Part shown: in pieces, positions 17,311 through 26,301 of the stretch
How the letters are laid out: every line of letters starts with the position of its first letter
Numbering within the stretch: position 1 is the first letter of the stretch
Assembly (NCBI RefSeq): GCF_016775475.1
Contig: NZ_JAEUXJ010000018.1
Location: 1 to 62,396 of the forward strand
Source of the DNA: Belnapia mucosa
GTDB lineage: Bacteria; Pseudomonadota; Alphaproteobacteria; Acetobacterales; Acetobacteraceae
Direction of reading: 5' to 3'
Length of the DNA stretch: 62,396 bases
Position numbers and translations under genes: made by a program
Notes under the pieces: model-generated
What the model was told of the DNA's origin: nothing
Database searches by the model: none
What the model saw: only the letters and a program-made list of their open reading frames with translations

Positions 17311-18156
17311 CTAGACCGGCACCAGCCGCGTCAGCCGGTTCGGGTTCTGCTCGCTCTGGTAGATCACCCCGCTGGCCGGATCCCGCCACATGCCATGCGC
17401 GCCGTTCAGCACCGGGCGGCAGCGGCCGATCAGCCTTCCCTCGGCGTTGAACTGGCTGAGCCGGGGGATCTGGTCTGTCACGTAGAAGCTGTCATCCGGG
17501 CCGCCATGGACATCCATCGGCTTGTGCAGGTCGCGGATGTCCATCAGATGCGTGCCCTCGGGCGTGAAGACCTGGACGCGGTTGTTCTCCCGGTCCGCCA
17601 CCAGCACCCGGCCATCTCCCAGCACCCAGACGGAATGCGGCGTGGCGAATTCCCCCGCCCGCTGTCCCGGCCGGCCCCAGGCACCCAGCCAGGTGCCATC
17701 CGCGGTGAAGCGGTGGATCAGCGAATTCCCATAGCCATCCGCCACGACCATGCCGCCATCGGGCGCGAAGGCGATGTCGCAGGGGGCGTTGAAGGGTTCG
17801 CCCGGCCCGTGCCGCCGGCCCAGCCCGCCGAGCCGCCGTCCCTCGGCCGAGAAGATGATGATCTCATGTGCATCGCGGTCGACGACGAAGACGCGGCCAT
17901 CGGGATGCACGGTGAACATATGGCCGTCCGCCACCTCGCCGCCGCCCCAGGCGCCGATGCGCCGACCCTCGGGCGAGAGCACGACGATCGCCGGCGCCGC
18001 CGGATCGGCATAAGGGTCGGTCCGGTACTGGACGAGGACATTGCCCGCCGCATCGCAGGCGACGTCGCTGATGCGCCCCGGGCCCTCGGGCAGCTCGCCC
18101 CAGGGCCGCTCGATCCGGTAGCGCTGTTCCCCGAGGGCGACGAGCAGCGGCGTCAT
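17311..18156 (-). CDS. NHL-repeat/six-bladed beta-propeller protein
   Basis: A 281-residue cytoplasmic protein made of repeating blades: GRISDVACDAAGNVLVQYRT, GHMFTVHPDGRVFVVDRD, FNAPCDIAFAPDGGMVVADG, TPHSVWVLGDGRVLVADREN. It resembles the propeller of peptidyl-alpha-hydroxyglycine alpha-amidating lyase-like and SMP-30-like proteins, but no catalytic role can be read from it. The ATG at 18156 overlaps the puuE stop (ATGA). It is the last gene of the allA-puuE run and may act on a ureide or on another product of that pathway; this is inference from position only. Confidence 0.8.
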   Translation of the reverse strand: MTPLLVALGEQRYRIERPWGELPEGPGRISDVACDAAGNVLVQYRTDPYADPAAPAIVVLSPEGRRIGAWGGGEVADGHMFTVHPDGRVFVVDRDAHEIIIFSAEGRRLGGLGRRHGPGEPFNAPCDIAFAPDGGMVVADGYGNSLIHRFTADGTWLGAWGRPGQRAGEFATPHSVWVLGDGRVLVADRENNRVQVFTPEGTHLMDIRDLHKPMDVHGGPDDSFYVTDQIPRLSQFNAEGRLIGRCRPVLNGAHGMWRDPASGVIYQSEQNPNRLTRLVPV

Positions 18157-19079
18157 TCGTTCAGGCCCTTCCCAGGATAAGGATGGGTAGCGACCCAGTG
18201 CCGGGCGATGTCCAGCCTGCGGGTGATCCAGGCATCCGGCGCCTGTATCATATGGTCCAACAGCCGCTGCAGCCCGGCGGCGCGGGCCGGATGGCCGATC
18301 AGGCGCTGGTGCAGCCCGACCGACATCATCTTCGGCCGCCCCGCCCGGCCCTCGGCGAGCAGCATGTCGAAAGCGTCGCGGATATAGGAAAACCACTGCT
18401 CGCCGGTGCCCGTCGTGGCGGCATATTTCCCGTCGTTGTTCGTCAGCGAATAGGGCACGACGAGATGGCCCTGCCCCTCCACCGTGAGCCAGAAGGGTAG
18501 TTCCTCGCCATAATAGTCGCTGTCGTAGAGGAAGCCGCCATGCTCGACGACGAGGCGACGAGTGTTCACGCTCGGTCCGTAGCGGCAATACCAGCCGGCG
18601 GGCTTCGCGCCGGTGGTCCGCTCGATGCTGGCGACGGCGCGGGCGATGTGGTCGCGCTCTTCCGCCTCCGACAGTTCGAAATGCTTCAACCAGCGCCAGC
18701 CATGGCTGCACACATCGTAGCCGGCGGCGCGGATGGCGGCGGCGGCCTCCGGGTTGCGTTCCAGCGCGAGGGCGCAGCCGAAGATGGTCAGCGGCAGCCC
18801 GCGCTCCTGGAACAGCCGTGTCAGCCGCCAGAAGCCGACGCGGCTGCCATATTCGAACATCCCCTCCGCCGCCAGGTCGCGGCCGGAGGCGACCTGCTTG
18901 ACGCCATGGGATTCGGTCAGGCCGTGCTCGGAATAGCCATCGCCCAATTCGATCGAGGGCTCGGAACCCTCCTCGTAATTGATGACGAAATTGACCGCCA
19001 GCCTGGCGCCGTTCGGCCAGCGCGGGTCGGGCGGGTTGGCGCCATAGCCGATGAAGTCGCGCTTCACCTCATAGGCCAT
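18153..19079 (-). CDS. puuE: Allantoinase PuuE (polysaccharide-deacetylase-like)
   Basis: A 308-residue protein of the NodB-like fold. It carries the PuuE hallmarks: RDFIGYGANPPDPRWPNGAR, NFVINYEEGSE, EYGSRVGFWRL, SHGWRW and the C-terminal MMSVGLHQRLIGHPAR. PuuE proteins hydrolyse allantoin to allantoate without the metal centre of AllB-type allantoinases. Its start overlaps the end of the ureidoglycolate lyase gene by one base (TGATG). Together with allA and the urease operon it makes a ureide-to-ammonia route. Confidence 0.92.
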   Translation of the reverse strand: MAYEVKRDFIGYGANPPDPRWPNGARLAVNFVINYEEGSEPSIELGDGYSEHGLTESHGVKQVASGRDLAAEGMFEYGSRVGFWRLTRLFQERGLPLTIFGCALALERNPEAAAAIRAAGYDVCSHGWRWLKHFELSEAEERDHIARAVASIERTTGAKPAGWYCRYGPSVNTRRLVVEHGGFLYDSDYYGEELPFWLTVEGQGHLVVPYSLTNNDGKYAATTGTGEQWFSYIRDAFDMLLAEGRAGRPKMMSVGLHQRLIGHPARAAGLQRLLDHMIQAPDAWITRRLDIARHWVATHPYPGKGLNE

Positions 19080-19564
19080 CAGGGCAGTTCCACGGTGAAT
19101 TCGGGGACCTGGACGAATTCCTCATCGCCCTTGCTGCCGTCCCGCCACATGATGATGACGAAGCGGGCCGGCGCGTCGAGCACGGTGAAGGGGTGGTGCC
19201 AGACATTGGCGCCGAAGGTGACGCCCTGCATCGGCCCGGCGAGGAAGGCCCGCGCCCGCGCCATGTCCGGCCCGCCATCCTTGGCATGCGGCGCGACGAT
19301 CACCAGCCAGCGCCCGGCCTGCTGCGGGATGAAGCTCTGCGAGGAGAATTCGTGCCTCTCCATGGTGGTGGAGCGCAGCGGCATCGCGGCCGGCTGGTCC
19401 TTCACCGTCAGCGAGATGCTCGGCCGGGCCTTCGGGCGGAGATTGGCCAGCGCATCCTCGAAATAGGTGCGGCCCGGGATGCTCGGACATTCGATCACCT
19501 CGCCGAAGGCCAGGAAGGCGGCGGAGGTCAGCGGTTCGGCCCTCAGGATCATCATCACACCCAT
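19079..19564 (-). CDS. allA: Ureidoglycolate lyase
   Basis: A cupin-fold protein of about 160 residues with AllA features: LTSAAFLAFGEVIE near the start, FGANVWHHPFTVLD holding the conserved histidines, then ARFVIIMWRDG. It splits ureidoglycolate into glyoxylate and urea. Several in-frame ATGs (19564, 19555, 19552) crowd the start; homologues begin close to the last ones, so the protein may be 3-4 residues shorter. It is the first gene of the leftward unit and shares a 119-bp divergent region with ureD. Confidence 0.9.
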   Translation of the reverse strand: MGVMMILRAEPLTSAAFLAFGEVIECPSIPGRTYFEDALANLRPKARPSISLTVKDQPAAMPLRSTTMERHEFSSQSFIPQQAGRWLVIVAPHAKDGGPDMARARAFLAGPMQGVTFGANVWHHPFTVLDAPARFVIIMWRDGSKGDEEFVQVPEFTVELP

Positions 19565-19683
19565 TCTCGATCCGGGGCAGCATGTCCGCCCCCGCCGGGG
19601 AGCGGAAGGGGGTAAGGGCTGCGCCCGTGCGGAATCGGAATGGCGCGGTTTGCCGCCCCCGCCGGCCATGCCATGCTGGGGCG
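19565..19683. promoter_or_regulatory. Divergent promoter region between allA and the urease operon
   Basis: 119 bases separate the two start codons, so both promoters must lie here or in the flanking coding ends. I found no convincing sigma-54 or sigma-70 pair. The layout suggests that allantoin breakdown and urease are controlled together. Confidence 0.45.
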
Positions 19684-20514
19684 ATGCCGCGTGACGCCCC
19701 TGCCCTGCCCTCCCGCCATCAGCGGGCCGATGGTGCTTTCGAATTGGGCTTCGCCGCCTCCTCCCGCGGCACCGTGCTGCGGCACCTGTTCCAGCAGGCG
19801 CCGCTGCGAGTGCTCTTCCCCGATCCGGAGCCAGGCGAGCCGCCGACCGCGGCGCTGCTGAACTGCGCCGGCGGCCTCGCCGGCGGCGACGCGCTGCGCC
19901 AGGCGGTGCGGCTGGAGGCGGGGGCGCAGGCGACGCTCTGCACCGCGGCGGCGGAGAAGCTCTATCGCAGCCTCGGGCCGGAGACGCGGATCGAAACGCG
20001 GCTCACCCTCGGCGCCGGCGCGGTGCTGGAATGGCTGCCGCAGGAGACCATCCTGTTCGATGGCGCCCGGATGGCACGGCGGATGCAAGCCGAACTGGCC
20101 GAAGGGGCGCGGCTGCTGGCGGTCGAGATGCTGGTCTTCGGCCGTGCCGCGGCGGGGGAGCGGATGCGCGCAGGTTCGGTCTTCGATTCCTGGCGGCTGC
20201 GCGGGCCGGGCGGGTTGCTCTGGGCCGATGCGCTGGCGCTGGAGGCACCCGGCGAACAGCTCACCGCCCCCTTCGGCTTCGGCGGGGCGGAGAGCATGGC
20301 GATGCTGCTGCTCGCCGCGCCCGAGGCGGAGGCGATGCGGGACCTGCTGCGCGAGGCGGGGGCGGCGGCGACACTGCCGCGGCCCGGATTGCTGCTCGCC
20401 CGCTGGCTCGGCGGGGCGAGCACGGTGCGGCGGGCGGTGGGGGCGGCGATCGCGGCGGTGCGCGAGGGGGCGCTTGGCCGGCCGCCGCGCCTGCCTCGGC
20501 TGTGGACGATATAG
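19684..20514 (+). CDS. ureD: Urease accessory protein UreD
   Basis: A 276-residue accessory protein that, with UreF and UreG, loads nickel into apo-urease. Typical segments are GAFELGFAASSRGTVLRHLF, LLNCAGGLAGGDALRQAVRL, TAAAEKLYRSLG and LEWLPQETILFDGA. The ATG at 19684 follows a GGGG run; the frame is open further upstream, but that part is not UreD-like. It is the first gene of the urease operon. Confidence 0.95.
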   Translation: MPRDAPALPSRHQRADGAFELGFAASSRGTVLRHLFQQAPLRVLFPDPEPGEPPTAALLNCAGGLAGGDALRQAVRLEAGAQATLCTAAAEKLYRSLGPETRIETRLTLGAGAVLEWLPQETILFDGARMARRMQAELAEGARLLAVEMLVFGRAAAGERMRAGSVFDSWRLRGPGGLLWADALALEAPGEQLTAPFGFGGAESMAMLLLAAPEAEAMRDLLREAGAAATLPRPGLLLARWLGGASTVRRAVGAAIAAVREGALGRPPRLPRLWTI

Positions 20515-20556
20515 GGGAGGCCGGGCCATGATCGCCCCGATCCGAATGAGGCCCGC

Positions 20557-20859
20557 ATGCACCTGACGCCACGCGAGAAGGACAAGCTGCTGATCGCCAT
20601 GGCCGCCCAGGTGGCGCGGCGCCGGCTGGAGCGCGGCGTGAAGCTCAACCATCCGGAGGCGGTGGCGCTGATCACCGATTACGTGGTGGAGGGTGCGCGC
20701 GACGGGCGGAGCGTGGCGGAGCTGATGCGCGACGGCGCCACGGTGCTGACGCGGGACCAGGTGATGGAGGGCATCGCCGAGATGATCCATGAAGTTCAGG
20801 TGGAGGCGACCTTCCCCGACGGGACGAAGCTTGTGACAATTCACGAGCCGATTCGATGA
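20557..20859 (+). CDS. ureA: Urease gamma subunit
   Basis: A 100-residue subunit of standard length: HLTPREKDKLLIAMAAQVAR at the start and VQVEATFPDGTKLVTIHEPI at the end. It forms part of the (alpha-beta-gamma)3 apoenzyme. It starts 42 bases behind ureD and overlaps ureB by 4 bases (ATGA). Confidence 0.98.
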   Translation: MHLTPREKDKLLIAMAAQVARRRLERGVKLNHPEAVALITDYVVEGARDGRSVAELMRDGATVLTRDQVMEGIAEMIHEVQVEATFPDGTKLVTIHEPIR

Positions 20860-21161
20860 TCCCGGGCGAACTCCTGCCCGCCGCGGGCGAGATCGAACTG
20901 AATGCGGGCGCCGAGGCGATCGAGATCGAGGTCGGCAATGCCGGCGACCGGCCGATCCAGGTCGGCAGCCACTACCATTTCGCCGAGACCAACCCGGCGC
21001 TGACCTTCAACCGCAGCCAGGCGCGCGGGCGGCGGCTCGACATCCCGGCCGGCACCGCGGTGCGGTTCGAGCCGGGGCAGAGCCGCAGCGTCCGGCTGAT
21101 CCCCTTTGGCGGCCAGCGGCTGGTGCATGGGTTCCGGGGCGAGACGGAGGGGCAGGTCTGA
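20856..21161 (+). CDS. ureB: Urease beta subunit
   Basis: A 101-residue subunit: IPGELLPAAGEIELNAG, VGSHYHFAETNPAL and GTAVRFEPGQSR are all standard. The beta and gamma chains are separate genes, as in most proteobacteria. The stop overlaps the ureC start by one base (TGATG). Confidence 0.98.
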   Translation: MIPGELLPAAGEIELNAGAEAIEIEVGNAGDRPIQVGSHYHFAETNPALTFNRSQARGRRLDIPAGTAVRFEPGQSRSVRLIPFGGQRLVHGFRGETEGQV

Positions 21162-22873
21162 TGTCGGCACGGTTGTCCCGCTCGGCCTATGCCGGCATGT
21201 ACGGCCCGACGGTCGGCGACCGGCTGCGGCTGGCGGATACCGACCTCATCCTCGAGGTGGAGCGGGACTTCACCACCTATGGCGAGGAGGTGAAATTCGG
21301 CGGCGGCAAGGTCATCCGCGACGGCATGGGCCAGAGCCAGGTGACGCGCGCGGCGGGCGCGATGGACACCGTCATCACCAATGCCCTCATCGTCGATCAC
21401 TGGGGCATCATCAAAGCCGATGTCGGGCTGAAGGACGGGCGGATCGCCGCCATCGGCAAGGCCGGCAACCCGGACACGCAGGCGGGCGTCACCATCGTCA
21501 TCGGGCCGGGGACGGAGATCATCGCCGGCGAGGGGCGCATCCTGACGGCTGGCGGGTTGGATGTGCATATCCACTTCATCTGCCCACAGCAGATCGAGGA
21601 GGCGCTGGCCTCCGGTATTACCACCATGTTCGGCGGCGGCACCGGGCCGGCGCATGGCACGCTCGCTACCACCGCGACGCCGGGGCCGTGGCACATGGCG
21701 CGGATGCTGCAAGCGGCGGAGAGCTTCCCGGTCAATCTCGGCTTCCTCGGCAAGGGCAATGCCGCCCTGCCGGCGGGGCTGGAGGAGCAGGTGCGCGGCG
21801 GGGCCTGCGGGCTCAAGCTGCACGAGGATTGGGGGACGACGCCGAAGGCGATCGACACCTGCCTTGCCATCGCCGATGCCTTCGACATCCAGGTGGCGAT
21901 CCATACCGACACGCTGAACGAGAGCGGCTTCGTCGAGAGCACCATCGGCGCCATCAAGGGCCGCACCATCCAGGCCTTCCATACCGAGGGCGCGGGCGGC
22001 GGGCATGCGCCGGACATCCTGCGGGTGGTGGGGGAGCCGAACTTCCTTCCCAGCAGCACCAACCCGACGATGCCCTACACGGTGAACACCGTGGACGAGC
22101 ATCTCGACATGCTGATGGTCTGCCATCACCTCGATCCGCGCATCCCGGAGGATGTGGCTTTCGCCGAGAGCCGCATCCGGCGCGAGACCATCGCCGCCGA
22201 GGACATCCTGCACGACCTCGGCGCCATCTCGATGATGTCGTCCGACAGCCAGGCGATGGGGCGGGTGGGCGAGGTCATCATCCGCACCTGGCAGACCGCA
22301 CACAAGATGAAGCAGCAGCGTGGAAGGCTGGCGGGCGAGGCGGGCGAGAACGACAACCTGCGCATCCGCCGCTACGTCGCCAAATACACCATCAACCCGG
22401 CCATCGCGCAGGGCATCAGCGCTCATGTCGGCAGCGTGGAGGTGGGGAAGCTCGCCGACCTCGTGCTGTGGTCGCCGGCCTTCTTCGGGGTGAAGCCGGA
22501 CATGGTGCTGAAATGCGGCTCCATCGCCATGGCGCCGATGGGCGACCCCAATGCTTCCATCCCGACGCCGCAGCCGGTGCATTACCGGCCGATGTTTGCC
22601 AGCTTCGGCAAGGCCATGGTGGCGAGCGCCGTCACCTTCACCTCCGCGGCAGCGCTGGAGGATGGGATCGGCGCGCGGCTCGGCTTGCAGCGGGAGCTGA
22701 TCGCGGTGCGGAACACGCGGGGCGGCATCGGCAAGCGCGACATGGTGCTGAACGACGCGCTGCCGAGGATCAAGGTCGATCCCGAGACCTATGAGGTCCG
22801 GGCGGATGGCGAGCTGCTGGTCTGCGAGCCGGCGAAGGTATTGCCCATGGCACAACGGTATTTCCTGTTCTGA
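21161..22873 (+). CDS. ureC: Urease alpha (catalytic) subunit
   Basis: A 570-residue catalytic chain of full length. Nickel ligands are visible in LDVHIHFICPQQ, HTDTLNESGF and FHTEGAGGGHAPD. The bridging carbamylated lysine is in GLKLHEDWG, and the flap region has VCHHLDP. It hydrolyses urea to ammonia and carbamate in the cytoplasm. It overlaps both neighbours by one base. Confidence 0.99.
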   Translation: MSARLSRSAYAGMYGPTVGDRLRLADTDLILEVERDFTTYGEEVKFGGGKVIRDGMGQSQVTRAAGAMDTVITNALIVDHWGIIKADVGLKDGRIAAIGKAGNPDTQAGVTIVIGPGTEIIAGEGRILTAGGLDVHIHFICPQQIEEALASGITTMFGGGTGPAHGTLATTATPGPWHMARMLQAAESFPVNLGFLGKGNAALPAGLEEQVRGGACGLKLHEDWGTTPKAIDTCLAIADAFDIQVAIHTDTLNESGFVESTIGAIKGRTIQAFHTEGAGGGHAPDILRVVGEPNFLPSSTNPTMPYTVNTVDEHLDMLMVCHHLDPRIPEDVAFAESRIRRETIAAEDILHDLGAISMMSSDSQAMGRVGEVIIRTWQTAHKMKQQRGRLAGEAGENDNLRIRRYVAKYTINPAIAQGISAHVGSVEVGKLADLVLWSPAFFGVKPDMVLKCGSIAMAPMGDPNASIPTPQPVHYRPMFASFGKAMVASAVTFTSAAALEDGIGARLGLQRELIAVRNTRGGIGKRDMVLNDALPRIKVDPETYEVRADGELLVCEPAKVLPMAQRYFLF

Positions 22874-23385
22874 TGAGCGAGGCCTTGCCCCGCGCCACCC
22901 AGGTCCTCCCGGCGGGAGGATGGGTGGAGCGCACCGCGCGCCATGTCGTGACGCTCGACTTCGATGACCGCTTCCGCCGCCGCAAGCGCTATGTGGCGGA
23001 GGACGGCTTCGCCTTCCTGCTCGACCTCGAAGACGCCATGGCGCTGCGCCAGGGCGACGGGCTGCTGCTGGAGGAGGGTGGCGTCATCCTCGTGCGTGCT
23101 GCGCCGGAGCCGCTGGTGGAAGTGCGGGCCGAGAATTCGGGACGGCTGATGCGCCTCGCCTGGCATCTCGGGAACCGGCACCTGCCGACGGAGATTCAGC
23201 CGGACCGGCTGCTGATCCGCGATGACCATGTGATCGTCGCCATGCTGCGCGGCCTCGGCGCCGAATTGCGGAAGGTGGAGGAGCCTTTCAACCCCGAAGG
23301 CGGCGCCTATGGCGAGCACAACCGCCAGCCGGGGCATCACCACCACCATCACCATGACGGCCATGACCACGACCACCATCACTGA
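22873..23385 (+). CDS. ureE: Urease nickel chaperone UreE with His-rich tail
   Basis: A 170-residue metallochaperone. The body has the UreE peptide-binding and metal-binding domains (AWHLGNRHLPTEIQ, with the conserved His of GNRH). The last 20 residues are a histidine/aspartate-rich tail (HHHHHHHDGHDHDHHH) that can store several nickel ions. The ureF start lies inside the tail codons. Confidence 0.97.
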   Translation: MSEALPRATQVLPAGGWVERTARHVVTLDFDDRFRRRKRYVAEDGFAFLLDLEDAMALRQGDGLLLEEGGVILVRAAPEPLVEVRAENSGRLMRLAWHLGNRHLPTEIQPDRLLIRDDHVIVAMLRGLGAELRKVEEPFNPEGGAYGEHNRQPGHHHHHHHDGHDHDHHH

Positions 23386-24061
23386 GGGCGCGGCGCTCTA
23401 CCGGCTGCTGGCCTGGCTCTCGCCGGCCTATCCGGTGGGCGCCTATACCTACAGCCATGGGCTGGAGACGGCGGTGGAGGATGGGGTGGTGCGCGACCGC
23501 GCGAGCCTGCTCGATTATATCCGCACCGTGCTGCTGGCCGGCGCCGGGCGGGTGGATGGTGCGCTGCTGGCAGCCGCCTGGCGCGGTGCCGTCGCCGGGG
23601 ACGATCCGGCGCTGGACGAGGTCGCCGAACTGGCGGCAGCCTGGCGCGGCTCGGCGGAGCTGGCGCTGGAGACCATGGCGCAGGGCACGGCCTTCACCAG
23701 CGTGACGCAATCGGCTTGGCCGGAGGCACGTTTCGCCGCCTTCGCCGCGCGGCATCCGCGGAACCTCGCGCATCCCGTCGCCTTCGGCGCGGCGGCCGGG
23801 TTCGGGGGCCTGCCGCTGCGGCCAGCGCTCACCGGCTGGCTCGCGGCCTTCGCGGCCAATCTCGTCTCGGCCGGGGTGCGGCTGGTGCCGCTCGGCCAGA
23901 CGGATGGGCAGATCGCCACCGCGGCGCTGCATCCCATCGTCGAGCAGGCCACGGATGCCGCCCTCGCCGCCGATCTCGACCGTCTCGGCACCGCGGCGCC
24001 GGCGCTCGACCTCTTCTCCATGCGTCACGAGACGCAATACACGAGGCTCTTCCGCTCATGA
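23363..24061 (+). CDS. ureF: Urease accessory protein UreF
   Basis: A UreF of about 232 residues: LLAWLSPAYPVGAYTYSHGL, then the helical body, then LFSMRHETQYTRLFRS at the end. It acts with UreD and UreG as a GTPase-gated nickel loader. The start is not certain. ATGs at 23354 and 23363 both lie inside the His-tail codons of ureE; UreF-like sequence begins just after them. The stop overlaps ureG as ATGA. Confidence 0.95.
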   Translation: MTTTTITEGAALYRLLAWLSPAYPVGAYTYSHGLETAVEDGVVRDRASLLDYIRTVLLAGAGRVDGALLAAAWRGAVAGDDPALDEVAELAAAWRGSAELALETMAQGTAFTSVTQSAWPEARFAAFAARHPRNLAHPVAFGAAAGFGGLPLRPALTGWLAAFAANLVSAGVRLVPLGQTDGQIATAALHPIVEQATDAALAADLDRLGTAAPALDLFSMRHETQYTRLFRS

Positions 24062-24681
24062 GCAACGGACCATTCAGGGTTGGCATCGGCGGCCCCGTCG
24101 GCTCCGGCAAGACGGCGCTGACGGAACGCCTCTGCCGCCATCTGCGGGAGACGCACGACATCGCCGTCATCACCAACGACATCTATACCAAGGAAGACGC
24201 GGAATTCCTGACCCGCGCCGGGGCGCTCGACCCGACACGCATCGCCGGCGTCGAGACCGGCGGCTGCCCGCATACCGCCATCCGCGAGGATGCCAGCATC
24301 AACCTCGCCGCGGTGCATGACATGGTGCAGCGCTTCCCGAAGCTCGAAGTGCTGTTCATCGAGAGTGGCGGCGACAACCTGGCCGCCACCTTCAGCCCGG
24401 AACTCGCCGACCTGACGATCTACGTCATCGACGTCTCGGCTGGCGACAAGATCCCGCGCAAGGGCGGGCCCGGCATCACCCGCTCCGACATGCTGGTGAT
24501 CAACAAGATCGACCTCGCGCCGCTGGTCGGGGCCGATCTCTCCGTCATGGATCGCGACGCGCGGCGGATGCGCGGGCAGCGGCCCTTCATCTTCACCAAC
24601 CTCAAGGAGAATCTCGGCGTCGCCGAGATTGCCGACTTCATCCTCACCCAGGGCGGGATCGCCCCGCGAAAGGCTGCCTGA
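24058..24681 (+). CDS. ureG: Urease accessory GTPase UreG
   Basis: A 207-residue SIMIBI GTPase. The P-loop is GGPVGSGKTAL, the metal-binding Cys-Pro-His is in ETGGCPHTAIRED, and the base-specificity motif is NKID. It drives nickel insertion by GTP hydrolysis. The ATG at 24058 overlaps the ureF stop. Confidence 0.98.
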   Translation: MSNGPFRVGIGGPVGSGKTALTERLCRHLRETHDIAVITNDIYTKEDAEFLTRAGALDPTRIAGVETGGCPHTAIREDASINLAAVHDMVQRFPKLEVLFIESGGDNLAATFSPELADLTIYVIDVSAGDKIPRKGGPGITRSDMLVINKIDLAPLVGADLSVMDRDARRMRGQRPFIFTNLKENLGVAEIADFILTQGGIAPRKAA

Positions 24682-25238
24682 TGAACCCGATCATCCTCTT
24701 TGCCACCGCGCTGCTGCTGCCGGCCACCGCCTTCGCCCATCCGGGCATGGCGCTGGATCATGGGCTGATGGCCGGCCTCCTCCATCCCTTCTCCGGGGCG
24801 GACCACCTGCTGGCCATGGTGATGGTCGGGCTCTGGGCCGGACTGCTGGGTGGCCGGGCGCGGATCGCCCTGCCGGGCGGCTTCCTCGCCGGCATGGCGG
24901 GCGGGGCGCTGCTGGGCTTCGCCGGCCTGGCTCTGCCGGGGGTGGAGGCGGGCATCCTCGCCTCGGTCATCATCCTCGGCGCGCTGGCGGCCCTGTCGCT
25001 GCGGCTGCCGCTGGTCCTCGGCACCCTGCTCGCCGTCGGCTTCGGCCTGCTGCACGGCCATGCGCACGGGACGGAGATGCTGGGCGCGCCGGCCTTCCTC
25101 GGCATGCTGGCCGGCACGGCGGCGCTGCATGGCGCCGGCCTCGCCCTCTCGGCCGCGGCACAGCCCTGGGCCCGGCGCGCGGCACAGCTCGCGGGCGGCG
25201 CCACGGCGCTGGCCGGGCTGGCCCTCGCGCTGGTCTGA
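24681..25238 (+). CDS. ureJ: HupE/UreJ-family nickel permease
   Basis: A 185-residue membrane protein with a cleavable-looking N-terminus ending TAFAHPG and about six spans. The family motif HPFSGADHLLAM and a second histidine cluster (GLLHGHAHG) are present; these bind nickel or cobalt. It overlaps ureG by one base and closes the urease operon. It probably imports nickel for the enzyme. It converges on the formate dehydrogenase membrane subunit with only 6 bases between stops. Confidence 0.93.
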   Translation: MNPIILFATALLLPATAFAHPGMALDHGLMAGLLHPFSGADHLLAMVMVGLWAGLLGGRARIALPGGFLAGMAGGALLGFAGLALPGVEAGILASVIILGALAALSLRLPLVLGTLLAVGFGLLHGHAHGTEMLGAPAFLGMLAGTAALHGAGLALSAAAQPWARRAAQLAGGATALAGLALALV

Positions 25239-25244
25239 CGCGGC

Positions 25245-26291
25245 CTACCGCGCCGCCAGCCTGCGGCGGCGCGGCTTCCCCTCCGGCAGATTGTCCGGCT
25301 GGGCGAAGCGGAAGCTGGTCTCCGGTCGCTGCGCCGAGACATCCCCCACCCCAAGGGTGGTGACGCGCAGCATCAGGCCTCCGCCGAGAATCGCCCAGGA
25401 GGCCAGGCGCGAGAGGCCGGGATGCCCCCCCTCCGCCAGCGACAGGACATGCAGGCCGAGCGGCAGCATGGTCCCGATCCCCGTCGCGCCGATCCGCTCC
25501 GCCTGGCCCCAGCGCCCCTCGGTCGCGCCCGAGACGCCGGCCTGCTCGACCTGCCGGTGCTGGCCGGAGGCGGCGGCAAGTTCCGCAGCGAGTGCCGCCA
25601 CCGCCACCGCATCCAGCGCCCGCTGCCGCGGCCCTGGCCGCTCTCCGAGCGAAAGCGCCGCCGCGGCGCTGGCAATGGAGGAACTGCCGAAGCGCACCGC
25701 CAGCGCGCGCGGGGTCGCGGCCCAGAAGGGCGTGCTGGTCGCCGCCAGCAGCGCCGCCGTATAGGTGGACATCCCGGCGCCCGCCACCGCCGCCGGCAGG
25801 CTGGCCGCCCGGGCCGCCCGCCGCGGCCAGCGCCGCCAGGGCATCCGGTCGGCAAGGAATTGCAGCCCCGCCGCCAGCCCGCCGAACAGGCTGAACCCGG
25901 TCAGGATCCAGGTGCCGATGCTCATCGGCGAGGTGCTCTTGGCGATGCGGAACATGTTGTAGAAGCGCTGCGGCGTGTGCAGGTCATAGACCAGCAGCAT
26001 CGAACCGAGGGTGGGCGCCAGCATCGCCAGGTAGCGTCCGCGCCGCGCCGTGCCCTCCATCCTCTCCCAGTCCGCCAGCGCCGAGAGGATGGCGGAACCG
26101 CCCGAAAGCCCGGCGAGGAAGATGTAGCCGCCGACCACCCAATTGTTGAACGGCGCCTGCTTGAGCTGCGGCCGGCCGTAATAGGTCGGCCCCTGCCATT
26201 CCCGGTGCTGGCCGAGAGTGCCGCCCGTCGCGCTCGGCGGGGCGGGCGGGGCCTCCTCGGGGCCGAGGGTGGAGGCCTTCATCTCCGTCAT
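25245..26291 (-). CDS. fdhC: Formate dehydrogenase NrfD-type membrane subunit
   Basis: A 348-residue polytopic protein of the NrfD/DmsC group with about eight or nine spans. Landmarks are FNNWVVGGYIFLAGLSGGSA and a middle segment reading LVYDLHTPQRFYNMFRI. In such enzymes it anchors the FeS subunit and reduces quinone without haem, unlike the cytochrome b subunit of FdnI-type enzymes. GAGGGG lies upstream of the ATG. It follows fdhB by 10 bases. Confidence 0.87.
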   Translation of the reverse strand: MTEMKASTLGPEEAPPAPPSATGGTLGQHREWQGPTYYGRPQLKQAPFNNWVVGGYIFLAGLSGGSAILSALADWERMEGTARRGRYLAMLAPTLGSMLLVYDLHTPQRFYNMFRIAKSTSPMSIGTWILTGFSLFGGLAAGLQFLADRMPWRRWPRRAARAASLPAAVAGAGMSTYTAALLAATSTPFWAATPRALAVRFGSSSIASAAAALSLGERPGPRQRALDAVAVAALAAELAAASGQHRQVEQAGVSGATEGRWGQAERIGATGIGTMLPLGLHVLSLAEGGHPGLSRLASWAILGGGLMLRVTTLGVGDVSAQRPETSFRFAQPDNLPEGKPRRRRLAAR

Positions 26292-26301
26292 GGCGCGCCC
26301 C

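Noticed and set aside
19640..19660. Sigma-54-like site (TGGCGCGGTTTGC) before ureD
   Set aside because: The spacing between the GG and GC elements is 8 rather than 10 bases, so it does not fit.
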